Counted from the stretch's first letter, positions 9,770-20,349 are shown. The stretch: 42,950 bases of DNA from Dehalococcoidia bacterium (GCA_030620975.1 JAUXIO010000005.1:1-42950), one strand, 5' to 3'. Made by a program: numbers and translations. The notes: generated by a model not told the origin, from the sequence alone.

Positions 9770-10120
9770 TTATTTCACCATAATCCGGGCGACATTGACC
9801 GCAGGCCAGGTGTAGGTAAATATAATAGGTTCATGCCCGGTATTTTTCACGCCGTGGCGGGTGTTGGCTGGAGCCCAAAGGTGGCACCCCGCCTCGATGG
9901 GGACCGAGCCTTCCTCTGTATATAGTTGTCCGCTCCCCTGAAGGATAATCATACAGTCGTCAACGGGATGCGTGTGCGGTGGAATCTCGCAGCCCGGTTG
10001 AATAGTGATTTTCCCCAGGGTAACCGCCTGAGACCCATTGTCGTACTCGACCGCTTGGGTAAGCATAACCCCGGGGAATATCTCCCTCGCCTTAATATCT
10101 TTTTCTCTGAATACTGGCAT
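9770..10120 (-). CDS. Cupin domain protein (copy 1)
   Basis: Cupin motif ITIQPGCEIPPHTHPVDDCMIILQGSGQLYTEEG...APANTRHGVKNTG. Confidence 0.85.
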   Translation of the reverse strand: MPVFREKDIKAREIFPGVMLTQAVEYDNGSQAVTLGKITIQPGCEIPPHTHPVDDCMIILQGSGQLYTEEGSVPIEAGCHLWAPANTRHGVKNTGHEPIIFTYTWPAVNVARIMVK

Positions 10121-10169
10121 CAGTTGACATCTCCTTTCCCAGTTTTGCCAAACCTAAGTCTTGGCAAGC

Positions 10170-10529
10170 CTACCCTTCTTTCATTTCCCGTGTAACATCA
10201 ACCGCAGGATGGGCGGTCGCGTACTTTAGATCTTCATTTCCGTCGTTCCCCATGCTGTGCCAGGTATTGGCGGGGACAAGCAGGCCCATACCAGGTTCAA
10301 CCCTGTGTGTTCCCTCGCCTTCTATAGTCAGATAACCAGTTCCGGCATAAACGTACATGGCTCCCTCAACCTTATGCTTGTGGGTTGGTATCTTTCCACC
10401 TGGATGAAGCGTTTCCGCAATCACGGTGATGGCTTGGGAACCATGAGCCCTGTCTACCATGAACTGCATCTCAAATCCAGGGAACAGACTTTTGGTTTCA
10501 ACCTCTTCACTATGAACTACAGGCACCAT
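10170..10529 (-). CDS. Cupin domain protein (copy 2)
   Basis: LHPGGKIPTHKHKVEGAMYVYAGTGYLTIEGEG...VPANTWHSMGNDG; start refined to MVPVVHSEEV, preceded by GGAGG. Confidence 0.85.
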   Translation of the reverse strand: MVPVVHSEEVETKSLFPGFEMQFMVDRAHGSQAITVIAETLHPGGKIPTHKHKVEGAMYVYAGTGYLTIEGEGTHRVEPGMGLLVPANTWHSMGNDGNEDLKYATAHPAVDVTREMKEG

Positions 10530-10971
10530 TGACCTCCTTTTCCCCTTGAGTTTCTGTTGCACAATTGTATTATAAATCTCCGCATAATACTACCCTAATG
10601 CCAATAGACTATCTGAAATCACAGATGAGTCCCTGTACATGCGTTTACTGCAATACTTCTACAAAATAATATTGTGGTTACCTCCGTGATGAAGTAACAA
10701 ACAGCCAGATTGTGTACCCAGCTAGGCTTGTACTGCGTGGCACTATAGCCCTATCAGTAGTTGATTACACCAAGTCTCGGAGTTTGTTGCGAAACAGGGT
10801 CCGATAGTTATTGACACTTGCTCGCTTGTAGGCTAACTGGCCGAACCTCCCATTGTAGTGGTGTGCAGTTTACGCAGTGGCGGTCAAAGAAATTGGTCTT
10901 GCACATAATTAAGATGTTATGATAAGAATTTAGCGATATTGGCATTGCTAAATATTGCAGGGGGTAAATAT

Positions 10972-12216
10972 ATGAGCTCACGCGTTGTCGTTACCGGGAT
11001 TGGAGTTATCAACCCCTTGGGGGTAACTGTTTCTGAGATGTGGGAGGGACTGGTCTCGGGAAATTCTGGCGTTGACTATATCACTCAATTTGACACCACG
11101 CAGTTCAGGACCAAATTTGCCGCTGGGGTCAAGAATTTTGACCCCACAAATTACATTGAGCGCAAAGAAGCACGGCGCATGGGCCGCTTTACTCAGTTTG
11201 CGGTAGCAGCTACCCTTCAGGCAGTGGAGCAGGCTAATCTTAAAATTGATTCAACTAATGATGGAGATATCGGCGTTCTGTACGGTACTGGCATCGGCGG
11301 TCTGATAACCATGTATGACCAGATTAAAGTCCTTTGTGAGAGGGGCCCCGATCGGGTTAGCCCGTTTACCACGCCAATGATGATTTGTGATGCCGCCTCG
11401 GGGCAGATTTCCATAATGCTTGGGGCTAAAGGTCCCAATTTTTGCTCCATCTCCGCGTGCTCTAGCGGTGCTGACGCCATCGGCGAGGCTTCTGAAATCA
11501 TCAAGCGTGGTGATGCCCGAGTTATGATCGCCGGCGGTAGCGAGGCGGCGATAAATCCCTTCGCCTTTGCTGCCTTTAATTCAGCTCAAGCCATCTCCAC
11601 CAGAAATGAAGAACCTCAGAAGGCCTCTCGCCCCTTTGACGTTGAACGCGATGGTTTTGTGGTTGGGGAAGGAGCTGCCAGCCTGATTCTGGAAGAGCTT
11701 TCCTTTGCCCGGGAGCGAGGAGCCCCCATTCTGGCTGAAATTATAAGCTATGGAGCTACCAGTGATGCTTATCATATTACACGCCCCGCTGAAAATGGTG
11801 AGGGTGCTGCCAGAGCTATGGCCAGAGCTCTGAGTAAAGCCAATCTTAAACCTTCTGAAATTGATTACATAAATGCTCACGGCACCTCTACACTGCTAAA
11901 TGATAAGTCTGAGACTGCAGCTATAAAAAGTACTTTTAGCGCCGATGCCTATCACTTACCGATCAGTTCAACCAAGTCAATGATGGGGCATCTTTTGGGG
12001 GCTGCTGGGGCCGTTGAAGCTACAGTCTGCATTCTTGCCATTCAGCATAGTGTGATTCCACCTACGATAAATTTGACTGACCCTGACCCCGAGTGTGACC
12101 TCGATTATGTGCCCAATGTAGCTCGAAAGGCGAAGGTTAAAACGGCAATGTCCAATTCCTTTGGCTTTGGTGGGCATAACTCGGTTTTAATCTTTCGAGA
12201 ATATGCCGATGCCTGA
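10972..12216 (+). CDS. fabF: 3-oxoacyl-ACP synthase II
   Basis: MSSRVVVTGIGVINPLGVTVSEMWEGL; Cys in ISACSSGADAIGEA; INAHGTST and STKSMMGHLLGAAGA His motifs; RBS AGGGGG before 10972. Confidence 0.95.
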   Translation: MSSRVVVTGIGVINPLGVTVSEMWEGLVSGNSGVDYITQFDTTQFRTKFAAGVKNFDPTNYIERKEARRMGRFTQFAVAATLQAVEQANLKIDSTNDGDIGVLYGTGIGGLITMYDQIKVLCERGPDRVSPFTTPMMICDAASGQISIMLGAKGPNFCSISACSSGADAIGEASEIIKRGDARVMIAGGSEAAINPFAFAAFNSAQAISTRNEEPQKASRPFDVERDGFVVGEGAASLILEELSFARERGAPILAEIISYGATSDAYHITRPAENGEGAARAMARALSKANLKPSEIDYINAHGTSTLLNDKSETAAIKSTFSADAYHLPISSTKSMMGHLLGAAGAVEATVCILAIQHSVIPPTINLTDPDPECDLDYVPNVARKAKVKTAMSNSFGFGGHNSVLIFREYADA

Positions 12217-12251
12217 ACTCTGCAAGTGGTGAGAATTGCCGCGGCTCACAG

Positions 12252-12998
12252 CTAGGATGTTGCCATGCCCCCATCCACATTCAGAACTTGTCCAGTGATA
12301 TACCTCGCCTCTTCAGAGGCCAAGAAGGCAACTGCCTCGGCCACATCGCGGGGCGAGCCGAAGTAGCCGAGTGGAATCTGCTTCTTGAGCTGTTGCTTCC
12401 ATTCCTCCCTGAGGCGCCGCGTCATATCGGTGTCAATGAAGCCGGGGGCAATGGCATTAACGGTGATGCCGCGGGAAGCCACTTCCTTGGCGATAGTCCG
12501 GGTGAAGCCTATAATGCCAGCTTTAGCCGAAGCATAGTTGGCCTGCCCCGGATTACCCACTATGCCAACAACGCTGGCAATGCTGATAATTCTGCCCCAT
12601 CTCTGTTTAACCATAGTTCTCAACGCAGCCCGGGTGCAGAGGAAGACGCTCTTCAAGTCCACATTCAGTACTTCATCCCACTCCTGGTCTGACATTCGCA
12701 TTATGAGCTGGTCCCGGGTGATTCCGGCATTATTTACTAGGATATCTACTTTCCCATACCTAGATATGGTTGTTTCCACCAGCTTGGTTACATCTGATGG
12801 TGAGCTCACATCAGCCAGGACCGCTAGGCTTTGTCGGTTCATGGCCCTAATTTCCTCAGCTACGCTTTCAACGGGCTCAGCCTTACCTATGTCGTTGACC
12901 ACAACGGTAGCTCCCACCTCAGCCAATTTGAGGGCAATGGCTCGTCCTATGCCGCGACTGCTGCCGGTAACTATAGCCACTTTGGTAGAAAGATTCAT
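12252..12998 (-). CDS. fabG: 3-oxoacyl-ACP reductase (SDR)
   Basis: VTGSSRGIGRAIALKLAE, LVNNAGITRDQLIMRM, YASAKAGIIGFTRTIAKE, GQVLNVDGGMA. Confidence 0.95.
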   Translation of the reverse strand: MNLSTKVAIVTGSSRGIGRAIALKLAEVGATVVVNDIGKAEPVESVAEEIRAMNRQSLAVLADVSSPSDVTKLVETTISRYGKVDILVNNAGITRDQLIMRMSDQEWDEVLNVDLKSVFLCTRAALRTMVKQRWGRIISIASVVGIVGNPGQANYASAKAGIIGFTRTIAKEVASRGITVNAIAPGFIDTDMTRRLREEWKQQLKKQIPLGYFGSPRDVAEAVAFLASEEARYITGQVLNVDGGMATS

Positions 12999-13010
12999 GG
13001 GTCGCTCCTT

Positions 13011-13943
13011 TTAAGTCATATCCTTGATGCTCTGGGCATCCCCTATATTCAGCGTCTTAACATTCTTGTTTATCCGTTTAATGAGGCCGGTAAGTACCTT
13101 ACCCGGTCCCATCTCAATGAAAGTGGAAACTTCATTATTTATCATATACTCAACTGAGCGCTGCCATTGAATACAATTGCACAGTTGCCTGAGGAGTTCT
13201 TCCTTAATTGAATCGGCGGTGGTCAGAGGTTGAGCGGTGGTGTTACCCATGATGGGGATGTCTGGCTGGTTAAAAGAAACAGTGGCTATAACTTTGGCCA
13301 TGCCGTCAACGGCCGATTGCATTAGTGGCGTGTGAAAGGCGCCGCTTACTGATAGTGGAATGGCGCGATAAGCTCCTCTGCTCTTGGCTAAATCCATAAC
13401 CCGGGTTAAGTTGTCTTTTGCTCCGCTGATTACCAGCTGCCCCGGGCAGTTGATATTGGCGATCTGGACTCCGGTCTCGGTGCACACTTCAGTCAGTAAT
13501 ACTTCATCGAGTCCGATTATGGCTGCCATACCTCCAGGTTGGTTCAACCCGGCCTCGTGCATTAGTCGCCCTCGCTCTCGAGCCAGATAAACAGTGGTGG
13601 CGAAATCAAGTACTCCAGCGGCGGCCAGGGCTGTATACTCACCTAGGCTGTGCCCGGCAACGAAGGCGGGGGATGGTAATGCATCGCTGCCTCCCGCTTC
13701 GCGGGCGGCCTCCAGGCAGGCGAAGCTGACAGTTACTATGGCCGGCTGGAGATTAATCGTCTGGCGCAGCTCATCCTCAGGACCCTCAAAGCATAATTGG
13801 GATAGGGGAAATCCCAAAGTCTCGTCAGCCTGATTGAAGACCAGCTTAGCTGAGTGAAAGTTATCATACAGATCACGTCCCATGCCTACCCATTGGGAGC
13901 CTTGCCCTGGGAAAACATAGGCAACTTTTGCTTGTTCAGACAT
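13011..13943 (-). CDS. fabD: Malonyl-CoA:ACP transacylase
   Basis: AYVFPGQGSQWVGMGRDLYD, GHSLGEYTALAAAGVL, GAFHTPLM motifs. Confidence 0.95.
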   Translation of the reverse strand: MSEQAKVAYVFPGQGSQWVGMGRDLYDNFHSAKLVFNQADETLGFPLSQLCFEGPEDELRQTINLQPAIVTVSFACLEAAREAGGSDALPSPAFVAGHSLGEYTALAAAGVLDFATTVYLARERGRLMHEAGLNQPGGMAAIIGLDEVLLTEVCTETGVQIANINCPGQLVISGAKDNLTRVMDLAKSRGAYRAIPLSVSGAFHTPLMQSAVDGMAKVIATVSFNQPDIPIMGNTTAQPLTTADSIKEELLRQLCNCIQWQRSVEYMINNEVSTFIEMGPGKVLTGLIKRINKNVKTLNIGDAQSIKDMT

Positions 13944-13954
13944 GGTTTACTACC

Positions 13955-14215
13955 CTAATCTTCTTCGATACCTAGGTCTTTAAGATAATTAACTGCGTCC
14001 TGAATGGTTTTTAACCTCTCGGCATCCTCATCCGATATTTCAATTTTTTGGGAAGGAGTGCTGAACTCTTCCTCGAACGCCATCACCAGTTCTACTAAAT
14101 CCAGGGAATCAGCACCTAAATCGTCGGTAAAACTAGCTGGGGGTACTACTTTCTCCTCCTCAACTCCCAACTGTTCCACAACTATCGTTTTTATCCGTTC
14201 AAAGATGGTTGCCAA
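13955..14215 (-). CDS. acpP: Acyl carrier protein, TTG start
   Basis: [23 protein letters not shown]...[21 protein letters not shown] (phosphopantetheine Ser in DSL); AAAGGAGG RBS upstream of the TTG. Confidence 0.93.
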   Translation of the reverse strand: MATIFERIKTIVVEQLGVEEEKVVPPASFTDDLGADSLDLVELVMAFEEEFSTPSQKIEISDEDAERLKTIQDAVNYLKDLGIEED

Positions 14216-14219
14216 CTTA

Positions 14220-15713
14220 CTACCTCCTTTGTTTTTCTCTAATTTGTTTTCTATCAATCTCGCCAGAGCCAGTTTTGGGGAGATTATCTACAAAATTGAT
14301 TCGCCTGGGCAACTTGAAATCGGCCAGTCTCTGGCGACAAAAGCTGCGTATATCCCTTTCTGTAGCACCCTTCCCTTCCTTGAGCACTATAAAAGCCGTA
14401 GGTATCTGCCCCTTGAGCCTGTTGGGAATGCCCACTAATGCCGCCTCGGCTATGCTGGGATGTTCTAGCAGTACATTTTCGACTTCCGTTGCAGAGATAT
14501 TGATTCCAGCCGAAGTCACAATTGTGAGTGATTCTTCCTCCACAATGCTCAAGTAGCCATCTTCGTCTATCCTGGCTGAATTACCGGTATGAAAGTAGCC
14601 GTCTTTTATAACTTGAGCCGTGACCTGTGGCATTTTATAGTAGCCTTTCATCATATATGGACCTTTAGCGATGACCTTTCCCACCATGCCTTGTGGGACT
14701 TCCTTCTCGCTGTCATCTATTATCTTGACATCGCCAATTGGTTTGCCCGCCGTCCCCAGCTTACGATTGCGAAGGGTGCCCATGGAAATGATGAAATATT
14801 CGGTAAGTCCATACATTTCACAGAGGGTTAAGCTGAGCTTATCCTCAAACCTTTTTAACAAATCAGGAATGGATTTAGCGCCGGCAGTAACCGCCATCTT
14901 TAGTGAGCTGAGGTCATACCTAGCAAGTATTTCCTCATCCAGAGTAGCTAATGCATTATGCATAGCTGGGACGCCATAGAGGATGGTCCCCCTTTTCTTT
15001 TCTACGGTCTCTAAAATGGCTCTGGGGGTAAAGCGGGGAACGATTACCAAGGTAGACCCTTTCATGAAGGAAGCCTGAGTGGCGACTATCAGGCTCAGGG
15101 CTGAGGAAAGGGGAATTGGGTTAATGATGATGTCCTCTTCTTTTTGCTCCAGTCCCTCTGAAACTGTGGGGAAGGCTGAGGTGATGGAAGCGTGAGTATG
15201 TACCACTCCCTTTGGTTTTCCTGACATTCCGGCAACATATATTATAGTCGCTTCATCCTCATCTTTTATCTCCACAACTGGCGATGCTGAGGAACTGTTA
15301 CCTACTGTCTCCTTGTACACATCTCCATCAACTTCAATCGTATGTTTTAAAAAAGGCATGGTAGGTAAAATTGAAGATAGCACTTGGGAGAAAGTCTTCT
15401 CGGTTATCAGTATTTTAGAATCAGAATCACGAAGCAGGAAGTTGAGCTCTGATGCTTTGAGCCTGGAATTAAGAACAACGACTACGCCGCCAGCCTTGGT
15501 GATTCCAAAGTAACCAGTGAGCCACTCTGGGGAATCGGACTGGAGAATTGCTATATGGTCACCCCTTTTCATTCCCAGGCCCATGAGTGCATTGGCTACT
15601 CTATTGGAGGTCTCATCTAATTCTTGGTAACTAACCCGGCGTGAACCGAGAATTATAGCCTCCTTTTGCGGCAGTTCTCTGGCCGTTTTTTCTAACATCT
15701 GTTTCAGATTCAT
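14220..15713 (-). CDS. AMP-dependent acyl-CoA (or acyl-ACP) synthetase
   Basis: [44 protein letters not shown]-terminal GxGExDRKxIR and [14 protein letters not shown] motifs. Confidence 0.88.
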   Translation of the reverse strand: MNLKQMLEKTARELPQKEAIILGSRRVSYQELDETSNRVANALMGLGMKRGDHIAILQSDSPEWLTGYFGITKAGGVVVVLNSRLKASELNFLLRDSDSKILITEKTFSQVLSSILPTMPFLKHTIEVDGDVYKETVGNSSSASPVVEIKDEDEATIIYVAGMSGKPKGVVHTHASITSAFPTVSEGLEQKEEDIIINPIPLSSALSLIVATQASFMKGSTLVIVPRFTPRAILETVEKKRGTILYGVPAMHNALATLDEEILARYDLSSLKMAVTAGAKSIPDLLKRFEDKLSLTLCEMYGLTEYFIISMGTLRNRKLGTAGKPIGDVKIIDDSEKEVPQGMVGKVIAKGPYMMKGYYKMPQVTAQVIKDGYFHTGNSARIDEDGYLSIVEEESLTIVTSAGINISATEVENVLLEHPSIAEAALVGIPNRLKGQIPTAFIVLKEGKGATERDIRSFCRQRLADFKLPRRINFVDNLPKTGSGEIDRKQIREKQRR

Positions 15714-15832
15714 CTCTGACTTTCTAATCAGGGGGTTGTTTACGGCATTTTATCCATTTGAATCAAAATGCTCATGGTCAACATTAGCTCAGTTCATTAC
15801 TGCGCTTGAAGTTTGTGGGTTTGCTGTTACCG

Positions 15833-17398
15833 TTAGAGGGGGATATTGCCATGTTTCTTGGTCGGATTAGCATCCACTTTATTTTTCAGCATTTGTAATG
15901 CCTTGATCAGCTTGGGGCGTGTTTCCTTGGGGTCAATGACATCGTCAATATACCCTTTGGCGGCAGCCACATAGGGATTGGCAAATTTGCTTCGATAATC
16001 ATTGACCAGCCGCTCTCGTGTCTCTTGTGGGTTTTCTGAGTTGTTAATCGTGCTGCGGAACAGAATATTAACTGCTCCTTCTGGCCCCATTACTGCAATT
16101 TCGGCACTGGGCCAAGCGTAGTTGATGTCGCCGCGCAGATTTTTGCTGCTCATAACGATATAAGCCCCCCCGTAAGCCTTGCGGGTTACGACACATAGCT
16201 TGGGAACGGTAGCTTCGGCATAGGCATAAAGAAATTTGGCGCCGTGCCTGATAATACCTTTATATTCTTGCTCGGTGCCCGGCATATATCCGGGGACATC
16301 AACGAAGGTGACTAAAGGGATATTGAAACAGTCACAGAAGCGAACAAATCTAGCCCCCTTATCTGCAGCATCGACATCAATAACTCCAGCTAGAACCAGT
16401 GGCTGTTGAGCTACAATGCCAACACTTTGTCCACCCAGCCGAGCGAAGCCAACGATGATATTGCCGGCAAAGCTCTGATGCACTTCCATAAAATCAGCGT
16501 TGTCAACTACTTTGGTGATGATTTGCTTCATGTCATAGGCTTTGTTCGGCTCTGTGGGGACGATGTGAAGTAATTCCTCATCAGTGCGGTTGGGGTCATC
16601 GCCGCTGTCAGTTACCTTCGTCTCGTTCTGTGGCAAAAAGCTCAGTAGCCTGCGCACCATCTCCAGACACTCTGGTTCGGAGTCGGCTACAAAGTGACAA
16701 TTGCCGCTTTTGCTGGCGTGGACCATCGCTCCACCCAATTGCTCCACGGTTACCTCCTCTCCGGTTACCGCTTTGATTACATTGGGACCGGTAATATACA
16801 TTTGTCCGGTGCCTTTTACCATGAAGACGAAGTCGGTGATGGCCGGGGAGTAAACGGCGCCTCCGGCGCAGGGTCCCATTACTACTGAGATCTGTGGGAT
16901 AACCCCCGAATAGAGAGTATTGCGCGTGAATATATCGGCGTAACCGGCAAGGCTATCCACCCCCTCCTGGATGCGGGCGCCTCCCGAATCGAGAAGGCCA
17001 ATAATGGGGGCCTTGTTCTTGGCTGCCAGGTCCATTACCTTACAGATTTTCTGTGCGGCTACTTTTGACAATGAGCCACCAAAAACGGTGAAATCTTGGG
17101 AAAAAACGAAGCTGAGCCGACCATCGATTGTGCCATAGCCGGTAACCACTGAGTCGCCAAGAAATTGCTGTTCTGCCAGTCCGAAGTCGGTGCAGTGGTG
17201 CATGGCAAATGGGTCAAGTTCCTCAAAGCTGCCCGCATCAAAGAGGAGGTTAATCCGCTCTCTGGCGGTTAATTTACCTCGGCTATGTTGCGCCTCGATG
17301 CGCTCAGCTCCGCCACCGGCCTTGGCTTGCTCTCTGAGCCTGGTTAATTCGTCTATCTTTTCTGTTCTGTTTTTGCTATTTCTGTTATTAAGTGACAT
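15833..17398 (-). CDS. Acyl-CoA carboxylase carboxyltransferase subunit (propionyl/methylmalonyl-CoA type)
   Basis: [90 protein letters not shown]. Confidence 0.95.
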   Translation of the reverse strand: MSLNNRNSKNRTEKIDELTRLREQAKAGGGAERIEAQHSRGKLTARERINLLFDAGSFEELDPFAMHHCTDFGLAEQQFLGDSVVTGYGTIDGRLSFVFSQDFTVFGGSLSKVAAQKICKVMDLAAKNKAPIIGLLDSGGARIQEGVDSLAGYADIFTRNTLYSGVIPQISVVMGPCAGGAVYSPAITDFVFMVKGTGQMYITGPNVIKAVTGEEVTVEQLGGAMVHASKSGNCHFVADSEPECLEMVRRLLSFLPQNETKVTDSGDDPNRTDEELLHIVPTEPNKAYDMKQIITKVVDNADFMEVHQSFAGNIIVGFARLGGQSVGIVAQQPLVLAGVIDVDAADKGARFVRFCDCFNIPLVTFVDVPGYMPGTEQEYKGIIRHGAKFLYAYAEATVPKLCVVTRKAYGGAYIVMSSKNLRGDINYAWPSAEIAVMGPEGAVNILFRSTINNSENPQETRERLVNDYRSKFANPYVAAAKGYIDDVIDPKETRPKLIKALQMLKNKVDANPTKKHGNIPL

Positions 17399-17417
17399 TT
17401 TGTCACATCTTCTCTTC

Positions 17418-17852
17418 TTACTCGGGCGTAACTTTGACCTCTGTTTTGCCCATTATTACCGTTTCCTGCCTCTGACTGCAACATTCCACTTGACATGTGA
17501 ATTTAACGCCATCACTTCCCGTCTCGACGGAGTTAACTTTGCCGTTGACGGCAATGGTGTCTGTAGAGCGAGCTGCCGCTTTAAAACGCACTGACAGCTT
17601 GCCCGTTGAAAACCAGCTTTCTCCGAAAGCCAGCGTCATCATCTCTGAAACATAGGCCAGGATGAGCATGCCATGGGCAACTGTACCACCAAAAGCGGCG
17701 TGGGCGGCAAATGTCTCGTCAACGTGGATTGGATTGAAATCACCAACCGCTTCAGCATATCGGTTTACCTTGTCTTGTGTAAGCTGCCTCACCACTTTAG
17801 GTAGGGCATCCCCGGGCCGCAGTTTTAAGATTTCGGGTTTAGATAAGGTCAT
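17418..17852 (-). CDS. MaoC-like hydratase/dehydratase, catalytic D-x4-H present (HadB-like)
   Basis: [33 protein letters not shown]. Confidence 0.9.
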   Translation of the reverse strand: MTLSKPEILKLRPGDALPKVVRQLTQDKVNRYAEAVGDFNPIHVDETFAAHAAFGGTVAHGMLILAYVSEMMTLAFGESWFSTGKLSVRFKAAARSTDTIAVNGKVNSVETGSDGVKFTCQVECCSQRQETVIMGKTEVKVTPE

Positions 17853-17868
17853 TTTCCCAAAAAGATTC

Positions 17869-18249
17869 CTAAATTGGTGAAACTAAAGTCATTTTCCCGG
17901 ACAGAACTAATTGTTTGTCAGAATCAAAGGCATTAAATTCAATAACTAACATATTGAGCTTAGCGCGGCTCACCTTTTGGATAACCTGCGCCTGGCAATC
18001 TATGCGTGAGCCAATGGTTACTGGTTTGAGGAACTCTGCTTCTTGAGCAGCATGAATTGAGCCCGGCGGCAAAGATATGGACTCGAACATTGAGTTAAAA
18101 GCGTGGGAAATAATGGCTAAGGGCGGAACGAAACTCTCTTCTGCCGGTTGAGCTTCCACTGCCTCCTTGTATTTGGAGACAACTGAAGGCATCAGGCTAT
18201 AACTAACGGTTGGAAACTTGTAACCCGACTTCAGCTCTTCATAGTCCAT
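17869..18249 (-). CDS. MaoC N-terminal hotdog-fold protein (HadA-like, no D-x4-H seen)
   Basis: MDYEELKSGYKFPTVSYSLMPSVVSKYKEAV...FLKPVTIGSRIDCQAQV; adjacent to the catalytic MaoC gene. Confidence 0.75.
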   Translation of the reverse strand: MDYEELKSGYKFPTVSYSLMPSVVSKYKEAVEAQPAEESFVPPLAIISHAFNSMFESISLPPGSIHAAQEAEFLKPVTIGSRIDCQAQVIQKVSRAKLNMLVIEFNAFDSDKQLVLSGKMTLVSPI

Positions 18250-18411
18250 ATTTAAATAGTTATTAACTTTACTTTATTTCTATCCGTGGGCTGTAGATTT
18301 CAGTGGCTATTTTCAAAATTATGAAAATACTAGGCAAAATTGAAAATCAGCGGTTAGTATATAGTGATGTCAAATGCTGCGTCAATATCGGTGGAAGAGG
18401 TACATTTGAAC

Positions 18412-18774
18412 TTATCCGCTGCCGATGACGGAAGCAATGGCATATTCTTTGCTGTGAGACAGGCTGATGGAAAGTTCGTTTAAATTTAATTCCTTGGCTT
18501 TGTCTTGGGCTTGACCGTGCAGTTGAACTATGGGCTTGCCACTAGTATCGGCGAGGGTTTCGATTTCTCGCCAACTAATGCCTCTGGCGCCAGTACCCAA
18601 AGCCTTCATTACCGCTTCCTTGGCGGCAAAGCGAACGGCTAGGGCTGGAATTTGGTTACGGCAGATTTCAAGTTCAGTTTTGGTGTAAATCCGTCCGAGA
18701 AAGCGATTCCCCCAGCGGTTAACCGCCTTTTCAATTCGAGCTACCTCTATAATGTCAATGCCAATATAGTGCAT
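18412..18774 (-). CDS. acpS: Holo-ACP synthase
   Basis: MHYIGIDIIEVARIEKAV, RFAAKEAVMKALGTGARGISWREIE, LSISLSHSKEYAIASVI. Confidence 0.95.
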   Translation of the reverse strand: MHYIGIDIIEVARIEKAVNRWGNRFLGRIYTKTELEICRNQIPALAVRFAAKEAVMKALGTGARGISWREIETLADTSGKPIVQLHGQAQDKAKELNLNELSISLSHSKEYAIASVIGSG

Positions 18775-18967
18775 AATTCTAAGCTTGGGCAGTTTATCAA
18801 ATTGTGTGCCCAGATTATTTCGACCGAGTTAGGGCAAGATTATAAACTCTTCTCCCCTGGATGGCTAGTTTCTTAATCGCTCTTCTTTGCTTCTATGAGG
18901 GATATCGCTGGGAGACGAAGTTAGTATTATAATAACCACAGATATAATTTAGAAAAGGAGGGAAGAA

Positions 18968-19417
18968 GTGCTTGGGAAATATTTTGAGGAATTACAGGTG
19001 GGGGATGAATTTACAAGCCATAGGCGAACGATTACTGAAGCAGACATAGTACTGTTCACCTCTCTCACCGGGCTTCTTAATCCTCTGTTTACGGATGAGA
19101 TATTCGCCCGGGAGAAGGGCCTTGGCACTCGAGTTGCCCCCGGGCCCCTGACCTTATGTTATGCAATAGGGCTTACCGATGAGCTTGTTTATCGTACGGT
19201 CAGCGCCGTTTTGGGCATCAATAATGTCAGGCTCACCGCTCCGGTAAGGCCCGGAGATACCATCTGGGTTAAGAGTACCGTTGTGGATAAGAGGGAAAGC
19301 ACTTCCAAGCCCGACCGGGGACTGGGCACCTTGCATCATGAAGTTTACAACCAGCGGGGCGAGGTGGTCTGCACTTTCGATAGAACGCTGATGTTCCTTA
19401 AACGGCCTAAGGAGTAA
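18968..19417 (+). CDS. MaoC-like hotdog protein, GTG start, non-canonical catalytic motif
   Basis: KYFEELQVGDEFTSHRRTITEADIVLFTSLTGLLNPLFTDEIFA; preceded by AAAGGAGGG RBS. Confidence 0.85.
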   Translation: MLGKYFEELQVGDEFTSHRRTITEADIVLFTSLTGLLNPLFTDEIFAREKGLGTRVAPGPLTLCYAIGLTDELVYRTVSAVLGINNVRLTAPVRPGDTIWVKSTVVDKRESTSKPDRGLGTLHHEVYNQRGEVVCTFDRTLMFLKRPKE

Positions 19418-19458
19418 AATTCCTTAAATCCAAGAAGCCTGATTTTGGTCAACTGGCC

Positions 19459-19860
19459 TTAGACAATTTCCCAATCCCTGTAACCCTGCCGAATGATGGA
19501 CAGGTACTCCGGAGGAGGCTTCGTTGTTTCCGATTGCTCAACTTTAATGTAGGTTACAGCTTCTATAGGTTCGCCGTCCTCCGTTCTTACGATTACATTT
19601 AGACGGTTGTAGATGGTGGGATAGCCTTCATACTTATCCAGTAATTTCAGCTCCCTCTCCGAAATTTCGTAGATAGCTCCAGTGACTCGCTTCCCTTTAT
19701 GTAGCCTGATGCTGGCGGTTCCGCCCCGCCATTTCCTTGACCACCCAGTAAATATTAGTTCGTAGTTGGGAAGTGTAGCTGTGAATTTAGGCTTACTGTT
19801 GGGGCAGCGTTGTAACATCTGCTCACGGCTGAGATTGGAAGCATAGGCAAAATAATACAA
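19459..19860 (-). CDS. Gamma-glutamylcyclotransferase-like (AIG2/GGCT) protein
   Basis: YFAYASNLSREQMLQRCPNSKPKFTATLPNYELIFTGWS...GAIYEISERELKLLDKYEGYP. Confidence 0.88.
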   Translation of the reverse strand: MYYFAYASNLSREQMLQRCPNSKPKFTATLPNYELIFTGWSRKWRGGTASIRLHKGKRVTGAIYEISERELKLLDKYEGYPTIYNRLNVIVRTEDGEPIEAVTYIKVEQSETTKPPPEYLSIIRQGYRDWEIV

Positions 19861-19887
19861 TTCTATTCTCTCCTAACTAAGTACAAC

Positions 19888-20349
19888 TTAATCAAGGTCA
19901 AGGGGATTGCGGCAGATACGGCACCTTTTTGTCCCCCTGAACACTTTGTAACCGCAGTAGGGACAATAGTAGCGTTTTTCCTCCTCTTCCATCCATTTCT
20001 CCGTCCCAAGTTCTCTCCGAGTCGGCACGGCACGCAGCATAACTCTCTTACCTACGGGGTAAGGAAAATCCATGATAAGTTTGCAGGGAAAATCATCGCA
20101 TTCATGACATCCCTCTATGCCCTTCCCGGCGACGCAGGATTTGATGGGGCAGTTCTTGCAGAAAATGAACTGGTTATCTGACAGGCATCCTTCACATTTG
20201 ATTTCGTCTACTGACACATTGTAAACGCTTGTTAATCTCTCCTTGAATTTGGGGTTGTTGTCTCTGTGAGCAATATAGACGCCACAGACACCACAATATA
20301 ATCCACAAGGTGCTGCTAGGTCCCTTTTATTTCCCTCTTTTTCCGCCAT
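19888..20349 (-). CDS. DUF3795 Cys-rich zinc-binding protein
   Basis: AAPCGLYCGVCGVYIAHR...CEGCLSD...CKNCPIKSC...CHECDDFPC plus C-terminal zinc ribbon CPYCGYKVF...CRICRNP. Confidence 0.85.
   Translation of the reverse strand: MAEKEGNKRDLAAPCGLYCGVCGVYIAHRDNNPKFKERLTSVYNVSVDEIKCEGCLSDNQFIFCKNCPIKSCVAGKGIEGCHECDDFPCKLIMDFPYPVGKRVMLRAVPTRRELGTEKWMEEEEKRYYCPYCGYKVFRGTKRCRICRNPLDLD

Noticed and set aside
10563-10938. TTGACACTTGCTCGCTTGTAGGCTAACTG as a fabF promoter, or an ncRNA in the 376-bp gap
   Set aside because: -35 and 17-bp spacing are good but the -10 (TAACTG) is poor; no structured RNA recognised.
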